A DNA stretch of 64,000 nt from Tubulanus polymorphus (taxonomy: Eukaryota > Nemertea > Palaeonemertea > Tubulaniformes > Tubulanidae), in the NCBI RefSeq assembly GCF_964204645.1, contig NC_134026.1:2976001-3040000 (forward strand), read 5' to 3'. A program made the position numbers and the translations under genes. Below, piece after piece: positions 36,458 through 49,400 of this stretch; within the stretch, counting starts at the first letter, position 1, and each line of letters starts with the position of its first letter. The notes under the pieces are model-generated. The model made no database searches. It was given only the letters and a program-made list of their open reading frames with translations, and had not been told where the DNA came from.

Positions 36458-39400
36458 TCATTTTGTTTTCTGCCACGGTTTACGATCGAGACCTTTATGA
36501 CTGGGTATATGTTTCCAATGACACTTTTCGCCGTACGTACAGCCGGTCGTCCTCCAGAAGTAACATTCATTACCGTTCACCGGACCGCTCTGTTTTTGAA
36601 TATTCGGATCTGTATCGCTGAAAAAACGAGTAGTCGAATAGAAGACATCCTTCGAAATTGGTATCGTTATAAAATGTTATTCATTCCGATATGTTTTCGA
36701 GGCACAGCAGCATTCATACGTTTTTAGTATATCAATGAGTGAGAAAAGTTGCAAAGCTTTTGGTAATACAGTAAAACCCGCGGCTTAATCACCTAGGAAC
36801 ATTGAAATTCATCAAGTTTATGAGAACATTTTGCAGGAAGACCAATTATCAGAGGGGTGTATTGGGTATGTGAAAATGACAGGGTGGAGCTGCCCCATTG
36901 GAAGACTTTGCTGAGAACACCGACAGAATCATTCATTCAAGGCAAAGGCCATTTATAAAGTATGTATGCATCTTTGGGAAGTGAGTAAAAAATTGACCAC
37001 TTCTCTCTTTGTATGAGTAATGCTTAAAATTGCACACATGTGCAAGGACCGGGTTAAAAATCAGCAAAATATTGTTTACCTACTTTATCAACGGCCCCTT
37101 CAGAAAGTAAAACAAATAATTACTTTGATATATTTTCTTTTTGTAGACGTTTAGGAGTATTAGGAGCACCAGATTTTTTAATGACGACACTTCCCGTTCC
37201 TGCTTGCGCCGCCGCTGTCCGCTCGATCGGGTTATCAGGAAATTTTATCAGTAAACGCTGACCTCCGCATTCAACACTCTACGCATAGAAAACAAGAACT
37301 GCGTATCAAAAGTACGTAAATCAATGAAATCGATGATGGTTTTAAGATTCAGAAGCGAAAACGTTTCCTTCAATTTCTAAAATGTACCTGTAATAAATGC
37401 ATTGCGCGACCAGCCGATTCTTTTGTTTTAAAATTCACGAAAGCACAATATTTTTCTGGTAGACATCGAACACTGGTAACAGAACCATATCTACGAAATA
37501 AACAAAGAAACTATCATCATTTAGAGGCTCTTCTCAAAATTTCTCAAAACTGATTCTGTCAAATGATAGTGATCTTACCTGGAAAACATTTGAGTTAGTT
37601 TCTTTTCAGTGACTTCAGGTAAGACATTGCCGACCCATAATGCCGTGAGACCTTCGGGATTTGTTGGACTGAAGCGAAAATGAAATGAATAATTGTATTC
37701 AAACATATTTCATCAAAGGAGTAGCTTAAACCCTGCGGAGCACAGTGCTTGGGTATTAACTTACTCCATTTTAGTTTCTGGAGGGCTTGAAGAATTTATG
37801 ATTGAACTAGAAGGATTTGTATTGACTTCTATAAATTCATCATCTTCAGATACTGTTGAATAATCATTATTCAAAGAATTTTCAGCTGAAACAAATAAAT
37901 GTGAATCCCATCGATTAAGTATGACTAGTTGATTACATTGAATTGGTAGTGTCTCAAGAGATGCAAATGACTCACCAACTCCAGCTAGTAATGAATCTAA
38001 AGCACCTTGCACCGTTCCATACTGACGTATTGCAGCTTCTGCTTGCTGTTGCGAAAAACCCATTTCCTATAGAAGCAAATCAAGGTTTCTTTTCTAAATT
38101 CTGATGAAAATATTCATTACAGTAAACTAAGCTTTTTACTGCAGTTTCTCTATTAACGTCCAGGGTGCAGCTCCACAGTTACGAGTAAAGATTTGACTCG
38201 GGAGTTAACTCATCGAAAATGAACTGATTTTAACTCAGAGTTTACTCTAACTCACAACTGAAAAACTGGATCCCGGAAATCATGCACATTTCAATTTGAA
38301 ACTTACAGTTATTTGAGCCGTACGAACTCGTATCAATTCCTGTTGAGCGTCTTCACAATTTCTATCTAATTTTAACACCTGCATAAAAGCTTGTTCAGCA
38401 TCAGCGCTTAACTGAAAAATCAACCACATACAGAAGATTGAATAAAGTCTTATTCCACAGTTACTATTAATCCTGTTAAACACCAAGATAATTAATTAAG
38501 CCCACAAACTATTGCAAGAGTTTTAAGAGGTGGTTTTTAACATTGTTGACAAAGACACTTAAGATTCTATTCCTTCTTAATAAATTCCTTCTTCTGTAAA
38601 AACTTCCAAGGTATGGCTATATTGTAAGACTTACTTTTAAACCAGCTAACGCCCGACCTTTTCTAAAATATCCTTTTGGCCAGTCAGGAGCTAAACTTAT
38701 AGCTTTATCTGCATCACGTAATGCTCTACAAAATAAATATTCAAAATTCCAGTGAAATACACCCCAATCGCAGCAAACTCGGAGAACTCAAGTATTAAGT
38801 ACCAGTAAAATAAGTAATCCTTGAGATAATCATTAAACTGAAGATCCTTATGAATCAAACTTACTTTTCATATAATGTTATTCTATCGTAACAATAAGAC
38901 CTGTTACCGAAGAATCGAAAATCCTTCGGATCAAGTTTTATAGCTTCGGTAAATAGATCAACAGCAGCAGCGTAATGACCTGTATTAGCCAATTCATTAC
39001 CACGAACTGAAATATTCATTGAAATCTTATTAAAATATAATCAACATCATTTATACATTAATCGTATTCGGTCTTCGGTTTGTTTGAGATGTACGGATTA
39101 TTCAGTTAAGATTCAAAACCATTCGATCGCCAAAAACTGGTGAAAACATACAGAACAAAGCTTTACTGAGTCTTTGGAGACTGATAAATTCATCCACAGA
39201 AGGGAGCAAGAAATAGTGAGGCCACGAGATCCAGAATCCAGGTAACCTGAGATCCATGACTGTTTCGAAGCAAACGCTTTAAGCTAAGCTCAGGTCAACT
39301 TACGACCCGATCATCTTGTCAAAAATTTCTGCGCAGCAAGAATTTTACAGACTTGGTCAAGTAATCAGTTGTAACATACGTACTGGCTAACTGTCGACTA

Positions 39401-42056
39401 CGCAAGACAATTGGATCTAGATCTTCAGCTGAAACTTCATCACCGGCTTTGGATTGAACATTCACAGCAGTATGAGCAGTTTTATTCTTCGCGCTGCCGA
39501 CGCCTTTTATACCACCGCTAACGTTCGAGTCCTGAACGAGGCCTTTCTTCTTTTTATTGCGTACTTTCGTGAAAAACGCCGCGTTCGTATCCAACTCCTA
39601 GAAATCAAAGCAGCAATCCAGTATCGATTTGAGTAAACAATATCTTATACTGGCCGGCTACGAACACATGGATTATAGGATTATTATTTACCTCTTCATC
39701 TGTAGCACTTTTATCTTTAGACCTGAAAAAGGACACGAGATTTCATCACTTTCTGCGAAAAACACAAATTCTAATAGGCCTACAACAGCAACATCAAGAT
39801 AGTACTCACTTCTTTTCAGCCTTTTTATTATTACTGGTCGGTGATCTTTCCGTTGCATTACTAGATGTTTCAGTTTTTTTACCATTTACTTGTTTTTTCT
39901 GTTCAGTTTGTTGTTTATCTAATTTTTTCTTTTCTCGCTGGCGCTGTTTGAAAATTACAAATCTTTTATTAGGTAATTTTGCCCCGATCAAAAATCATTT
40001 AAGATTTTCGTTCATACCTTTTTCTTAGCTCTCCTTTTCTCGGCCTTTCGTTTCTCCTTCTCTTCTTCAGCGACTAATTCATCAGCGTTCTTTTTTATCT
40101 CCTGGAAAGATGGGGCAGAAAATTACTGTAATAGGCCTATCAGTGCTGTACGCGGGAGGTAGGGGTAAATCAATGTAATATCAGGGTTGTATAGCGCGAG
40201 GCAGGAAGGCCTTTTTGCAAATATTGTTATATCCAATCAAACTGCCGTTTTTTCGGGTTTCTCAAGCCCCCCCCCAAATTAAAATTCTAGGTATGGCCTT
40301 GAATATATTTCAAATCAACATTCTTCAATATTTCTATTCACCTCAGGAGTAAGTTTCTTCCTCGCTGGTTGAGTGGTAGGAGTATCTAAACAAATAAAGA
40401 AAGACTATTAATATCCCTTATAATACAATGACAATGAGTAGAGCTTTATTCTCATTGAACTGGTTCGACGCAGCAATCCACCGTCCATAGCATACTTTTG
40501 CGATCGGCAGTTTTGTTTGGAAACTTTCCGGTCAGAAAACTAAGATAATCAACTTCATCATCGTCGTCGTCATCTTCATCATAATCATCATCATCGTCGT
40601 AATCATCATCACTACTACTGTATCCATTAAATGCATTCGCTGAAAATAAACGGGAAACATCCGATTCAAATTCCTTTTTTAAGAAATAAATTTCAAATTT
40701 GTAAACATGCATAATTTCTTACCCATGGCTTTTGCGAAGAAAATTTGTTGAAACAGTTCGAACATATCATCCTGAAAACAATAACAACGAAACAATTGTG
40801 AACTCTGTCTTTCGTGAAAAGGTTTTCCACAGACAGTGTGTTTGAACCGAGTAGGAATATAAAGTTACCATCGTCATAATGATATCTTCAGCTTCATCTT
40901 CTTCATCATCTTGTAATCGTTTATACGCGGCACTAATCTGCTGGAATCTCTACAATCATTCAATACGTCATCAGTAATTACCAGTTCTACGACAATTAAC
41001 GCTCAACTTTCAACTCTCGACGTAAATTCAGTTTAGTGTAATGAAAATTAATAACCAACAGCAAGTAAACCAAATTTCTGGCTACTTTTCTGTGAAACTG
41101 TTCTTCGCGTTAATCCCCGAAATATGAGTTAAACTGTTTTTGGTCAATCTTTTTAATGAATAAAGAACTAATAAGAAGTCTGTTAAGTAGCAGTGATATT
41201 CATATATTTTACCTGTGTTGCTTCTGCTTTATCCTTATGTTTATCTGGATGCCATTTCAGAGCTAATTTTTTATAATTAGAACGAATATTTTCAGAATTG
41301 GCCCCTAAAAGGAAAAATAATTTCTAACGTCATGTTTCGCAGTTGAATTACTCTTATCAACTTTCATTTTCGCTTTCAATGGTAAGAAAAACCTTTTCAA
41401 GATGATTATGCAATGTAAATTATTTGATGACTATTTGAATAAAGTCGAAAGTTTGGATTTCATTGTAGAATATTTTAGCTTAAGAAAACTTTTTAGACTG
41501 ATTTTCCTTTTTTATTGTGGGATTTTTATATTGACAGCGTAGTATTTCACCAAGGTTATCATGTAACATTATATTCCCTATGGCTATATGGCTATATGAT
41601 GGTAGTTCTGATAATTCGAGCAAGTTTATTAACCTCAACTGGCTAAACATTTTCAGTTCCAGCAGAATCTACTAAAATACGTAACACGATTATGTCAATA
41701 AATGGAGCAATAAAAACTTACGTAAAGTAAAATGTCAAATAATGAATAGCCAGCAGGAAAGGAAATTGTCTTTTTCTATCCCTTTCATGTTCTATGTTCA
41801 TAAGCAAACACTAATTAAGTGAATTTCTAAAATTGTCCAATAGTCTGGTACATCCGTCACAATCAAATAGATGTATTATGCGACAGCAAGGATATGGTTT
41901 CTTTTTCTACAGCAGAGATACTGTCCTGCGTCCAGAGAAGAGTCAATCAATCTCTTTACAAAATCTAATCACTTGCTTCAGATAACAAGTATGCGTCTTA
42001 CACTTACCAAATGGCAATTCTAAAATATGGTAGGCTTCTTCAGTTGTCAGTCTCAT
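36458..42056 (-). CDS. DnaJ-TPR-UBA-RRM-CCCH multidomain protein
   Basis: Nineteen exons join in phase to 659 residues: 42056-42008, 41304-41213, 40949-40869, 40771-40723, 40639-40496, 40385-40342, 40101-40018, 39943-39810, 39722-39692, 39597-39384, 39006-38865, 38725-38635, 38411-38307, 38066-37976, 37885-37765, 37668-37579, 37490-37388, 37278-37124 and 36617-36458. Domains in order: J domain 1-74 with WHPDKHKD; an acidic run of Asp at about 95-120; a Lys/Glu coiled coil 153-236; three TPR units 308-420 (GNRSYCYDRI, GYFRKGRALAG); a UBA-like helix bundle 420-450 (MGFSQQQAEAAI); an RRM at about 494-580 (LWVGNV, YCAFVNF); and a CCCH finger with C625-x7-C633-x5-C639-x3-H643. TTC31-type proteins are the closest family I can suggest, without certainty. 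Likely an Hsp70 co-chaperone with an RNA-binding end. The exon 5 donor (gtatgc at 40495) is chosen because it keeps the frame. Confidence 0.85.
38163..38278. repeat. Possible degenerate foldback repeat in a DnaJ/TPR gene intron
   Basis: The sequence has related gagttaactc and aactcagagtttactc segments flanked by ccagggtgcagctcc and ggatcccgg. It resembles the layout of other foldback elements in the window, but the arms are imperfect. Confidence 0.4.
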
Positions 42057-42499
42057 TATTTACGGTATGTATAAATGTGTCATACAATCAAAAACGAATG
42101 TACATGCTGTTCAAACGTCTACATTCACACTGAAGATTTCTCGGTTCACTGGCAGTCGCCATTTACGAAATGGGTCACGTGACACGAATCAGTGCGATGG
42201 GTTCGAATCCCGCGATTAGTTTGCCTAAAACTTGTCAAATAATTTGATTAAAGTAGATTTTTGTAACTCTGCAACTGGAAATAATCCAACTGTTCTAAAA
42301 TGACGAATAATTGTTCTTCATTAAAACAGCAAAGATGGCTGATCCAAAGGAAGGCAACATACATACACAAACAACTACTAGGTCTAGAGAACTCCATTCA
42401 ATTGATAAAGTTTTATTTATTTCATTAACGTAATTCAAACAAAATAATTTATTCACAAAAAAAAATAAAAGTTTAACAGCCCGATTATTATTGTATCAT
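42057..42499. promoter_or_regulatory. Spacer between two minus-strand genes
   Basis: It contains the 5' flank of the DnaJ/TPR gene and the 3' flank of the 98-residue gene, with minus-strand AATAAA motifs at about 42446 and 42413. A tRNA-like B-box string lies at 42201-42211 without the rest of a tRNA. Confidence 0.5.
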
Positions 42500-42796
42500 T
42501 CAGCTCGGTTTTATAGTGTTATTACTGGAAGCCGGGTTTAATCCAATAAGACTATCGATGGTTGGATAGCGCCAGTTATCCTCAGCAACATCTTTTAATT
42601 TCTCTTTTATATGCTTCAGTCTCTGTTTGTGCAAGTCTTTTTGTAAAGAGTATAAACTGGCTTCGGTGTCGTGGTCGATCATTAATATATTCATCATATT
42701 TTCCGATACGCCAACTTGGTCATCATCAGCAACAGCGTGCGGGGACTGAAATAAAGCCTTTCTAATGTCGACTGGTGGAGGTGATGGTGATGTCAT
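42500..42796 (-). CDS. Small unrecognised protein, 98 residues
   Basis: A single coding exon. A minus-strand acceptor (atttcag) just upstream at about 42825 points to a spliced 5' UTR, and AATAAA lies about 50 bases past the stop, so it looks like a complete gene. The protein is acidic in the middle, with a helical stretch (ASLYSLQKDLHKQRLKHIKE) and a distinctive NWRYPTIDSLIGL near the C-terminus that resembles a short linear binding motif. No membrane segment or signal peptide. I do not recognise the family. It is read towards the DnaJ/TPR gene and divergently from EFR3. Confidence 0.7.
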   Translation of the reverse strand: MTSPSPPPVDIRKALFQSPHAVADDDQVGVSENMMNILMIDHDTEASLYSLQKDLHKQRLKHIKEKLKDVAEDNWRYPTIDSLIGLNPASSNNTIKPS

Positions 42797-43464
42797 TGTC
42801 TTCGATCTTAAGAAGTATTTTCACTGAAATTACATATATGCTAAATATATCATTTACATTAAGAGGCACAAATGTAGATAACCAAATTAAAGTCCTGATC
42901 CTATTTTTATCTATTCTCACTAACAATTTACACATTTCAGCCTGAATATTCGAAAAAATTTCGATAATTTGTATAACGAATATGAAACATTCTACTAATT
43001 ACACATACATCCACAATTATAATAATTTTACATCGATTTACCTACAAATTAACCTCTGAAATCAAATTTTAGGAGGACTGACGATGTACAGGGATTTCGG
43101 ATCGAACGCGATCGAAGGCGGTCAAAGCTATTATGCGAATATGGACTCGTTTGTGGGTCTGGATCGATTTCCGGGTTTAATGGTTTTTCGTTTTTTCGCC
43201 CTTTTTCTCATAAATTCATCGACCCAGTAGGTACTGATAATGAGATTAATCGAATGAATTAAACCATAGACATGCCAGGTTCGTAAATACGTATTTTCGA
43301 TGAAATTCCTAATCTTTAAATGTGATATTTTCAATGTCTTGATTGATAGACTTCAATTTAATTACCTTGACTGCCTCCTTTTTTAATCTAGTCTGTGTTT
43401 TTACTGTCCAGTGGTCGGTATCGACACGGATGATGCTTTGATGATATTTTATCTTTGATTACAG
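42797..43464. promoter_or_regulatory. Divergent region between the small gene and EFR3
   Basis: It should hold promoters for both neighbours and the missing EFR3 start exon. That exon needs to supply an ATG and one extra base before CTTGTTACGG at 43465. I could not identify it with confidence, and it may lie further upstream. Confidence 0.4.
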
Positions 43465-46400
43465 CTTGTTACGGTTGCTGTGTGGCTTGTAAGCCGAGGT
43501 ACAAGGTGCTCGTTGATAATATCTTCCCGGTCAATCCACAGGTCAGGGAATAAATGTCACTTATTTCATAAAATGATGTTACTTATCTTGAGAATGATAG
43601 TACAGATTGTATATTTATATCATGTTTTTCTAGGATGGTTTGGTCAAAAATAACATGGAAAAGTTGACATTCTATGCCTTATCATCACCAGAGAAATTGG
43701 ACCGGATTGGAGATTATCTAGCGAAACGCTTGAGTCATGATGTACATAGACACAAAATACCGTTAGTATCTAAATACATGGCTAGAGAAAAAAGTTTAAA
43801 ATTTTTGGCATAAAACTACCTAAGATTACCAAACTGTTTCATATTTAAAGGTTTGTTTTCATCGCAATGGAAGCTTTAGATCAGTTACTAGTCGCGTGTC
43901 ACGCACAAACTCTCAACTTGTTCGTCGAAAGTTTTCTGCGTATGGTACAAAAACTATTAGAATGCGATGAGCCCGATCTCCAATGTATGGCTACATCTTC
44001 AGTAAGTCTGTGTTAATTTTTGGTACTATATTTACTTGTATTAACATTGTTGAAAAAATCTATCACTAGAAAAATTCATTTTTTAGGCTGTGAATCCTTT
44101 TTTTTTTTTTATATGTTTTAGTTCGTAAAATTTTCCAATATCGAAGAAGACACGCCTTCTTATCATCGACGTTACGATTTTTTCGTATCGAAATTTAGTT
44201 CCATGTGTCATTCAAACCTCGACAATGAGGACGATCGTACCAGGTAAAAATAGGGAAATGAATTCATTCATTCCCTCAGCGAGATTATGTACTGATTATT
44301 CCGTTATTTTGTACGTATTTAGAATACGAGTTGCTGGATTACGAGGACTTCAAGGTGTCGTACGAAAAACTGTCTCCGATGATCTTCAGGTTAATATTTG
44401 GGAACATATGGATAAGATAGTTCCTTCGTTGCTCTACAACATTCAAAGGTATGCAATTCATATGCGGTTCACGATAATAAGTGTGGAAAGATTCAATTAA
44501 CCGGTAGTTGAATAATTTTTGTAAATATTTCAGTCATAGTCGCGAAGTTGAAAGTCCAGGAGGAGAGGAACATCCTTCGGTAGTTGCTGAAACTTGTGTC
44601 AGAGATCTCATTTGTCGCGCGTCTTTTGGAAATATTAACTCAATTTTACAACCCGCTCTCAAGTAACTATCAACGATCTTGAGCACATTGATTTAATAAT
44701 AATTTCTTCAATGAATTGTACTGAAATTGATGATTTCATATTATTTTCAGTCACCTCGACAATCATGGTTTATGGGTTCCTAACGAGTTTGCTGTGAAAT
44801 GCTTTAAAATGGTTATGTATTCTGTACAGGTATGTTTGTGGTGGCTGAGCATAGAATAAATCCCCTGTTCAAAAATAGAAAATAAAGACATCAATAATGT
44901 ATTTGTACTTATTTGACTTAGGCTCAGTTTGGATATCTTGTGGTGCAAATACTGATGAGTCATTTAGATGACCACAGTCACAGTGAAGCGAAGGTCAAGG
45001 CCAGTATTGTAGACGTGTTAGGAGAAACTGTGCTAATTGCTGCTGGTGGATCTATCGGTTCGTATCCTTAAAAGCAATAAACAGTTCCAACTCTAATGAA
45101 TTGATGAATTTAACATATTTTGCTGCGTTCATTTAGGCCCATCAGTTTTAGAAGTATTCAACACATTGTTGCGACATTTAAAGAATTCAGTCAATTCCAT
45201 GACAATAAATGAACAGTCATTGAATGAAGAAAAACGATTTCAAGAATCGATCATCAATACAATCGGTAAAATCCTCAAATATCTCGTTAGCCTCAACTCG
45301 TTATACATGTATATTCATACCTAACTTCCTGTTTATAGGTGAATTCGCAAATCACTTGCCCGACTATCAGAAGATAGAAATTCTAATGTTTGTGATGGGA
45401 AAAGTTCCGATGCCATCTGATGATGACAATCTATCCGATTCATCGGATGTCCTTTTACAAACTATGCTACTGAAGACTTTACTGAAGGTAACTTAAATTA
45501 CAAAGCTCATGATCGTGCATATCTGCATAATTCTTCCGCCTAGAAATGCTGATCTAATTACTATGAAAATCAAGAATCAGATTGCTGATAAAAAGTGATC
45601 CTTCTTTCTTAAGGTTGCGACCAAATACAAAACAGTGGTTTACTCGAATGCTTTTCCGCCGGCGTTTCTAGAACCTCTTTTAAGAATAGCTACAGTTAAT
45701 GATAGCGGTATACGACTGATCGTGCAAAAGATTTTACACACATTACTCGATAGACATGATAATTCTGTGGAAATACAACACGTTCGGTAAGCCACATTCT
45801 CCATTAAACAATAGAAAGGCAACTGAATTGCTTAATCTAAAGTCTTTCTCATCATAAATGAATTACGGTATGTTTCAGCATTCCGAAAGATATAGCGCAA
45901 TTGGACCTGACAGTAGAGTTGCCTCCCAGACAGGATATTATGTTTCTGAAAAAGGTTAGTTCATAAACAACTTTTGCATGTATCTGAATTCATCGAATGA
46001 GAAAAATTAGAAGCTGATTAAATGCGCGTGTGATGTCTAAATTTACAGCATGGTATGCAAATATACTGGCATCTTTATGAGAATATGCAAATGTTCAACA
46101 ATAAATCGGAGAACTTTGAGGCGTTGTATTGTACGTTAGCATTACTAAGTATTGAATGCGGAGGAGAAGAGATTTTAGTGGATCTAATACGGCTAGCTCT
46201 AGGAATACAGGTCTGCCTGAAATTTCTCTTAACCCTTTCAGTGCTGACTAATTAATACCCTATAGTGCTGGAGAAAATTTGAAAATTCTAAAAAATTCCA
46301 CCCTAGTGTGTTGAACAATGGGAATACCACTATAGTGCGTCTACACCACAGTGCGGTGTATCGTTAGTTACTAGTATTTCACTATGTTTGACACTTGCTG

Positions 46401-49400
46401 CCATTTTTCAATAGAGATAATTACAAATTACTAATTACATCAATACACCGCAGTGCGGTGTACTAGCATAAACCATCACTGATTTATACACCGCACTGCG
46501 GTGTAGACGCACTGAAAGGGTTAAGTTCAAAATATGTGTTAATTTTTGAGTGATATTCATCGTTGTTTCTCTATCATATTACAGCAAGTGGTGCAAAATA
46601 AAACCGATCTTCCATTGACGCATAAATGCGCAGTTCACTCAGTAGTGGCTGCATATTTGAATTTGATCAGTCAACTTACAGCGATTCCTGCATTTTGTCA
46701 ACATTGTACAAAGGTAGATTAGCGAAATATTTACACGGAAGACCCTTGTCTCTCATTTTGATCAATGATCCTTTATTTAGGAAAATTTTGTTTACGAACT
46801 CGAATATATAGATTTTACTTTTTGTGGTATTTGTTAGGTTATACAAAGTCGCGAAATTGAAGCTGGTTACCTTCTACCCGACCAGGCCTTCAATAGAACT
46901 AATACTATTAAAAGGTGATTTGGTGATTTCGCTTTCAAAAGACTATTTACTCAGGAGGATATATATAATGGAATATTATTGATGATTTTGCAGCTACCCA
47001 TCATCTTCGGATAGCATCAAAGAACATCTGCTATTCAATAAGAACAGTATCGCTGAAGCTTTAAAGAATGCTGGATTTGATACAACAAAACTTGATACTC
47101 CTTTCGCTGCCAGACCATCAGGAATCGGAATTGGTACGTTATTACGCCTTTAATTAGAGTTACTTAATGACAGAAAATTAGCAAGCTTATTGACACTTGA
47201 TATCTTGTGACTATAATTACTGGCAGTTTCATAAAGATGTTGTGTGTTGCTATCAATTAACATAAGCTAGAAAAAAGAACTGATTTAATTAATTGAATTA
47301 TTATTTTTATCTGATGCATAGTAATAGTCTGGTTTATTTAGCAAATTTTCGGTTTTGATATTAAGATATGATTTGATTACACATAGTTTATTTATGTTGA
47401 ATATTGTTTCAGGAATCCCAGGTCTGTAGACCTTATTGGGTACTTTTGTTTCAAAAGTTGATTTGCTGAAATTTCCTCATTTTCTCTTGTACATCTATGT
47501 CCAATCAATGATTGTGTAATTGTTGAGATTTATGGACAAAATTTTTAAAAGCTTTTAAAAAATTTTCCCTCAAAGCCTTTTTAAAAGGCTTCGAGGGAGA
47601 ATTTTCAACGATACTGTCACCTTATAGGTTACATTTATGGTGTTAAATGAAAGGACATACATGTCATGAGTTGATGAATAATTCATTAATCATTTTTAGC
47701 TTCAAAAAAATGAAAAAAACCATTGCGAAATTTGTTTCTTGTCTAACGCTTGCTTAATTAGTTGAATATTTTAGATGAATCAATGGTAGTTTATATTTTG
47801 TTGTGTTCAGTTGGTGTTGGGAACGAAAAGTATTTCAAGAGACGATTAAGAAAGAAAAAAATATGAAAAAACATGCGTTCAATCGTTGACTGTTAATATG
47901 CTGTGTTCTATTTGATACTAATACTCATATTTCTCATTTTTTGGTACAGTGTTTCAGTTTGGTAAAATATCAAATTTTAACAATTTTCTGCTAAGAAAAA
48001 CTTCTGATTTCTATTCGCCTTTGATGGAGATTACACACAGCAATTCTCTGAATGCGACTCAAAAGTCAAATGCACTGTCTACCGTTGTGTATATATGTCT
48101 GCACTCCATCAGGGGCTGCATGGTGTTTTTATATCAATGTGTTGTCTTCATTACGGGATACCACAATCAAATACTAGGATATATATTCTAGTCATAAATG
48201 ACTGGTGCCTTTAATTGGGTTGGCGATGATTTTGAGTTGTTGTACGCTAGAAATCAAGTTTGTTGTATCACATTATGTTGTCGCATCGGCTTTATATATT
48301 TCCTAGTAGCTTGTTCGAAACCTTTTGTAAATGATGCCATTGGTACCATGAAGATTAGAAAAGTCCTAAACCTATAAATGCAGTGTTTTTGTATCACATC
48401 CCTTCCTTTGTAGAGTAGATCCAGCATTTTAGGCCAGGCCTACTTCATCGAAAAATCGGTATTTCCTTCATTTTTAGGATTTATTACTGAAGTGTGGCCC
48501 CCTTGCTGGATCTGTCCCTGCTCTACCACTGCCCCCACCACAACCCCCCCTTTCATGGTTCAGGTCTTGTTCTGAATTTTATTCTACATTGTCATAGGTT
48601 TTACTTCTTCATTGCTACTAATCAAATTTCTTACAATCTTGTAATAATTGTGACATGTTATGACTGGTGAACTTTACGCAGGCAACTGATTCATGAAAAA
48701 CTATGCCCCTTCTAGCATGGCTCATTCCCCATAAGAACACTAGTTGTGTGCTGCATTCTTCTATATAGGTGTGTTTTCCTGCAGTCTTGTTACAGCGATA
48801 CGCTTTCAGTATTAGACAATTCTTCATCTTCGAATACTGCTTTTGTATCAAATTGTGCTTCTTGTGAATTTATTCATTCGGTTGGATGTGGTAGATAAGA
48901 AGTCAATATGCTGCTTTTTAGGTTTTGATAAATGTGCCTTACCCAGCAAACATTCCCAAGCTGTTTCAATCCCACTCCGGGCCATTATCATACTTCGCCT
49001 TTCATACTTATAATTCCGCATCCTCCAAAGGTTAACTTTTCAATAGTAACTGTTCAGATTCAAACTCCTCATACAGAAATTTGACTTGCGAGTATCTTAG
49101 TTTTCTGAATTGTTGGCATATTTGAAATTTCAGACATGGTTGACCGAGCTTACAGCGCGAATGATATTCATTCAATTAGCCTGGAGGTGGATAGTGTACA
49201 TTCGTCACCAGGACTCGGAGGGAGGGTAAGTTATTTCCTCGTTGGATCTTGTCTTAGCTTATTCATCATGCAAGGGATGCAGTAAGAGAACATGTTATTA
49301 AAATGTTCATCGACATATGAGCTGCAAATGCCTTGCTGTCATCTAAATTCTGTTGCCTAGATGTCTTTGAGTTAAATGTCTTATGTGAGTACCATGTTTG

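Noticed and set aside
42201-42211. tRNA-like T-arm (ggttcgaatcc)
   Set aside because: No A box, anticodon arm or acceptor stem pairs around it. Similar B-box-like strings at 29818 and 30302 also lack the rest of a tRNA.
47949-48191. Extra EFR3 exon
   Set aside because: No similarity to EFR3, and flanking exons join in phase without it.
48412-48530. Second full copy of the ggatcc-type inverted-repeat element
   Set aside because: The ends are similar (gtagagtagatcc / ggatctgtccctgctctac) but imperfect and shifted. I mention it only as a likely relative.
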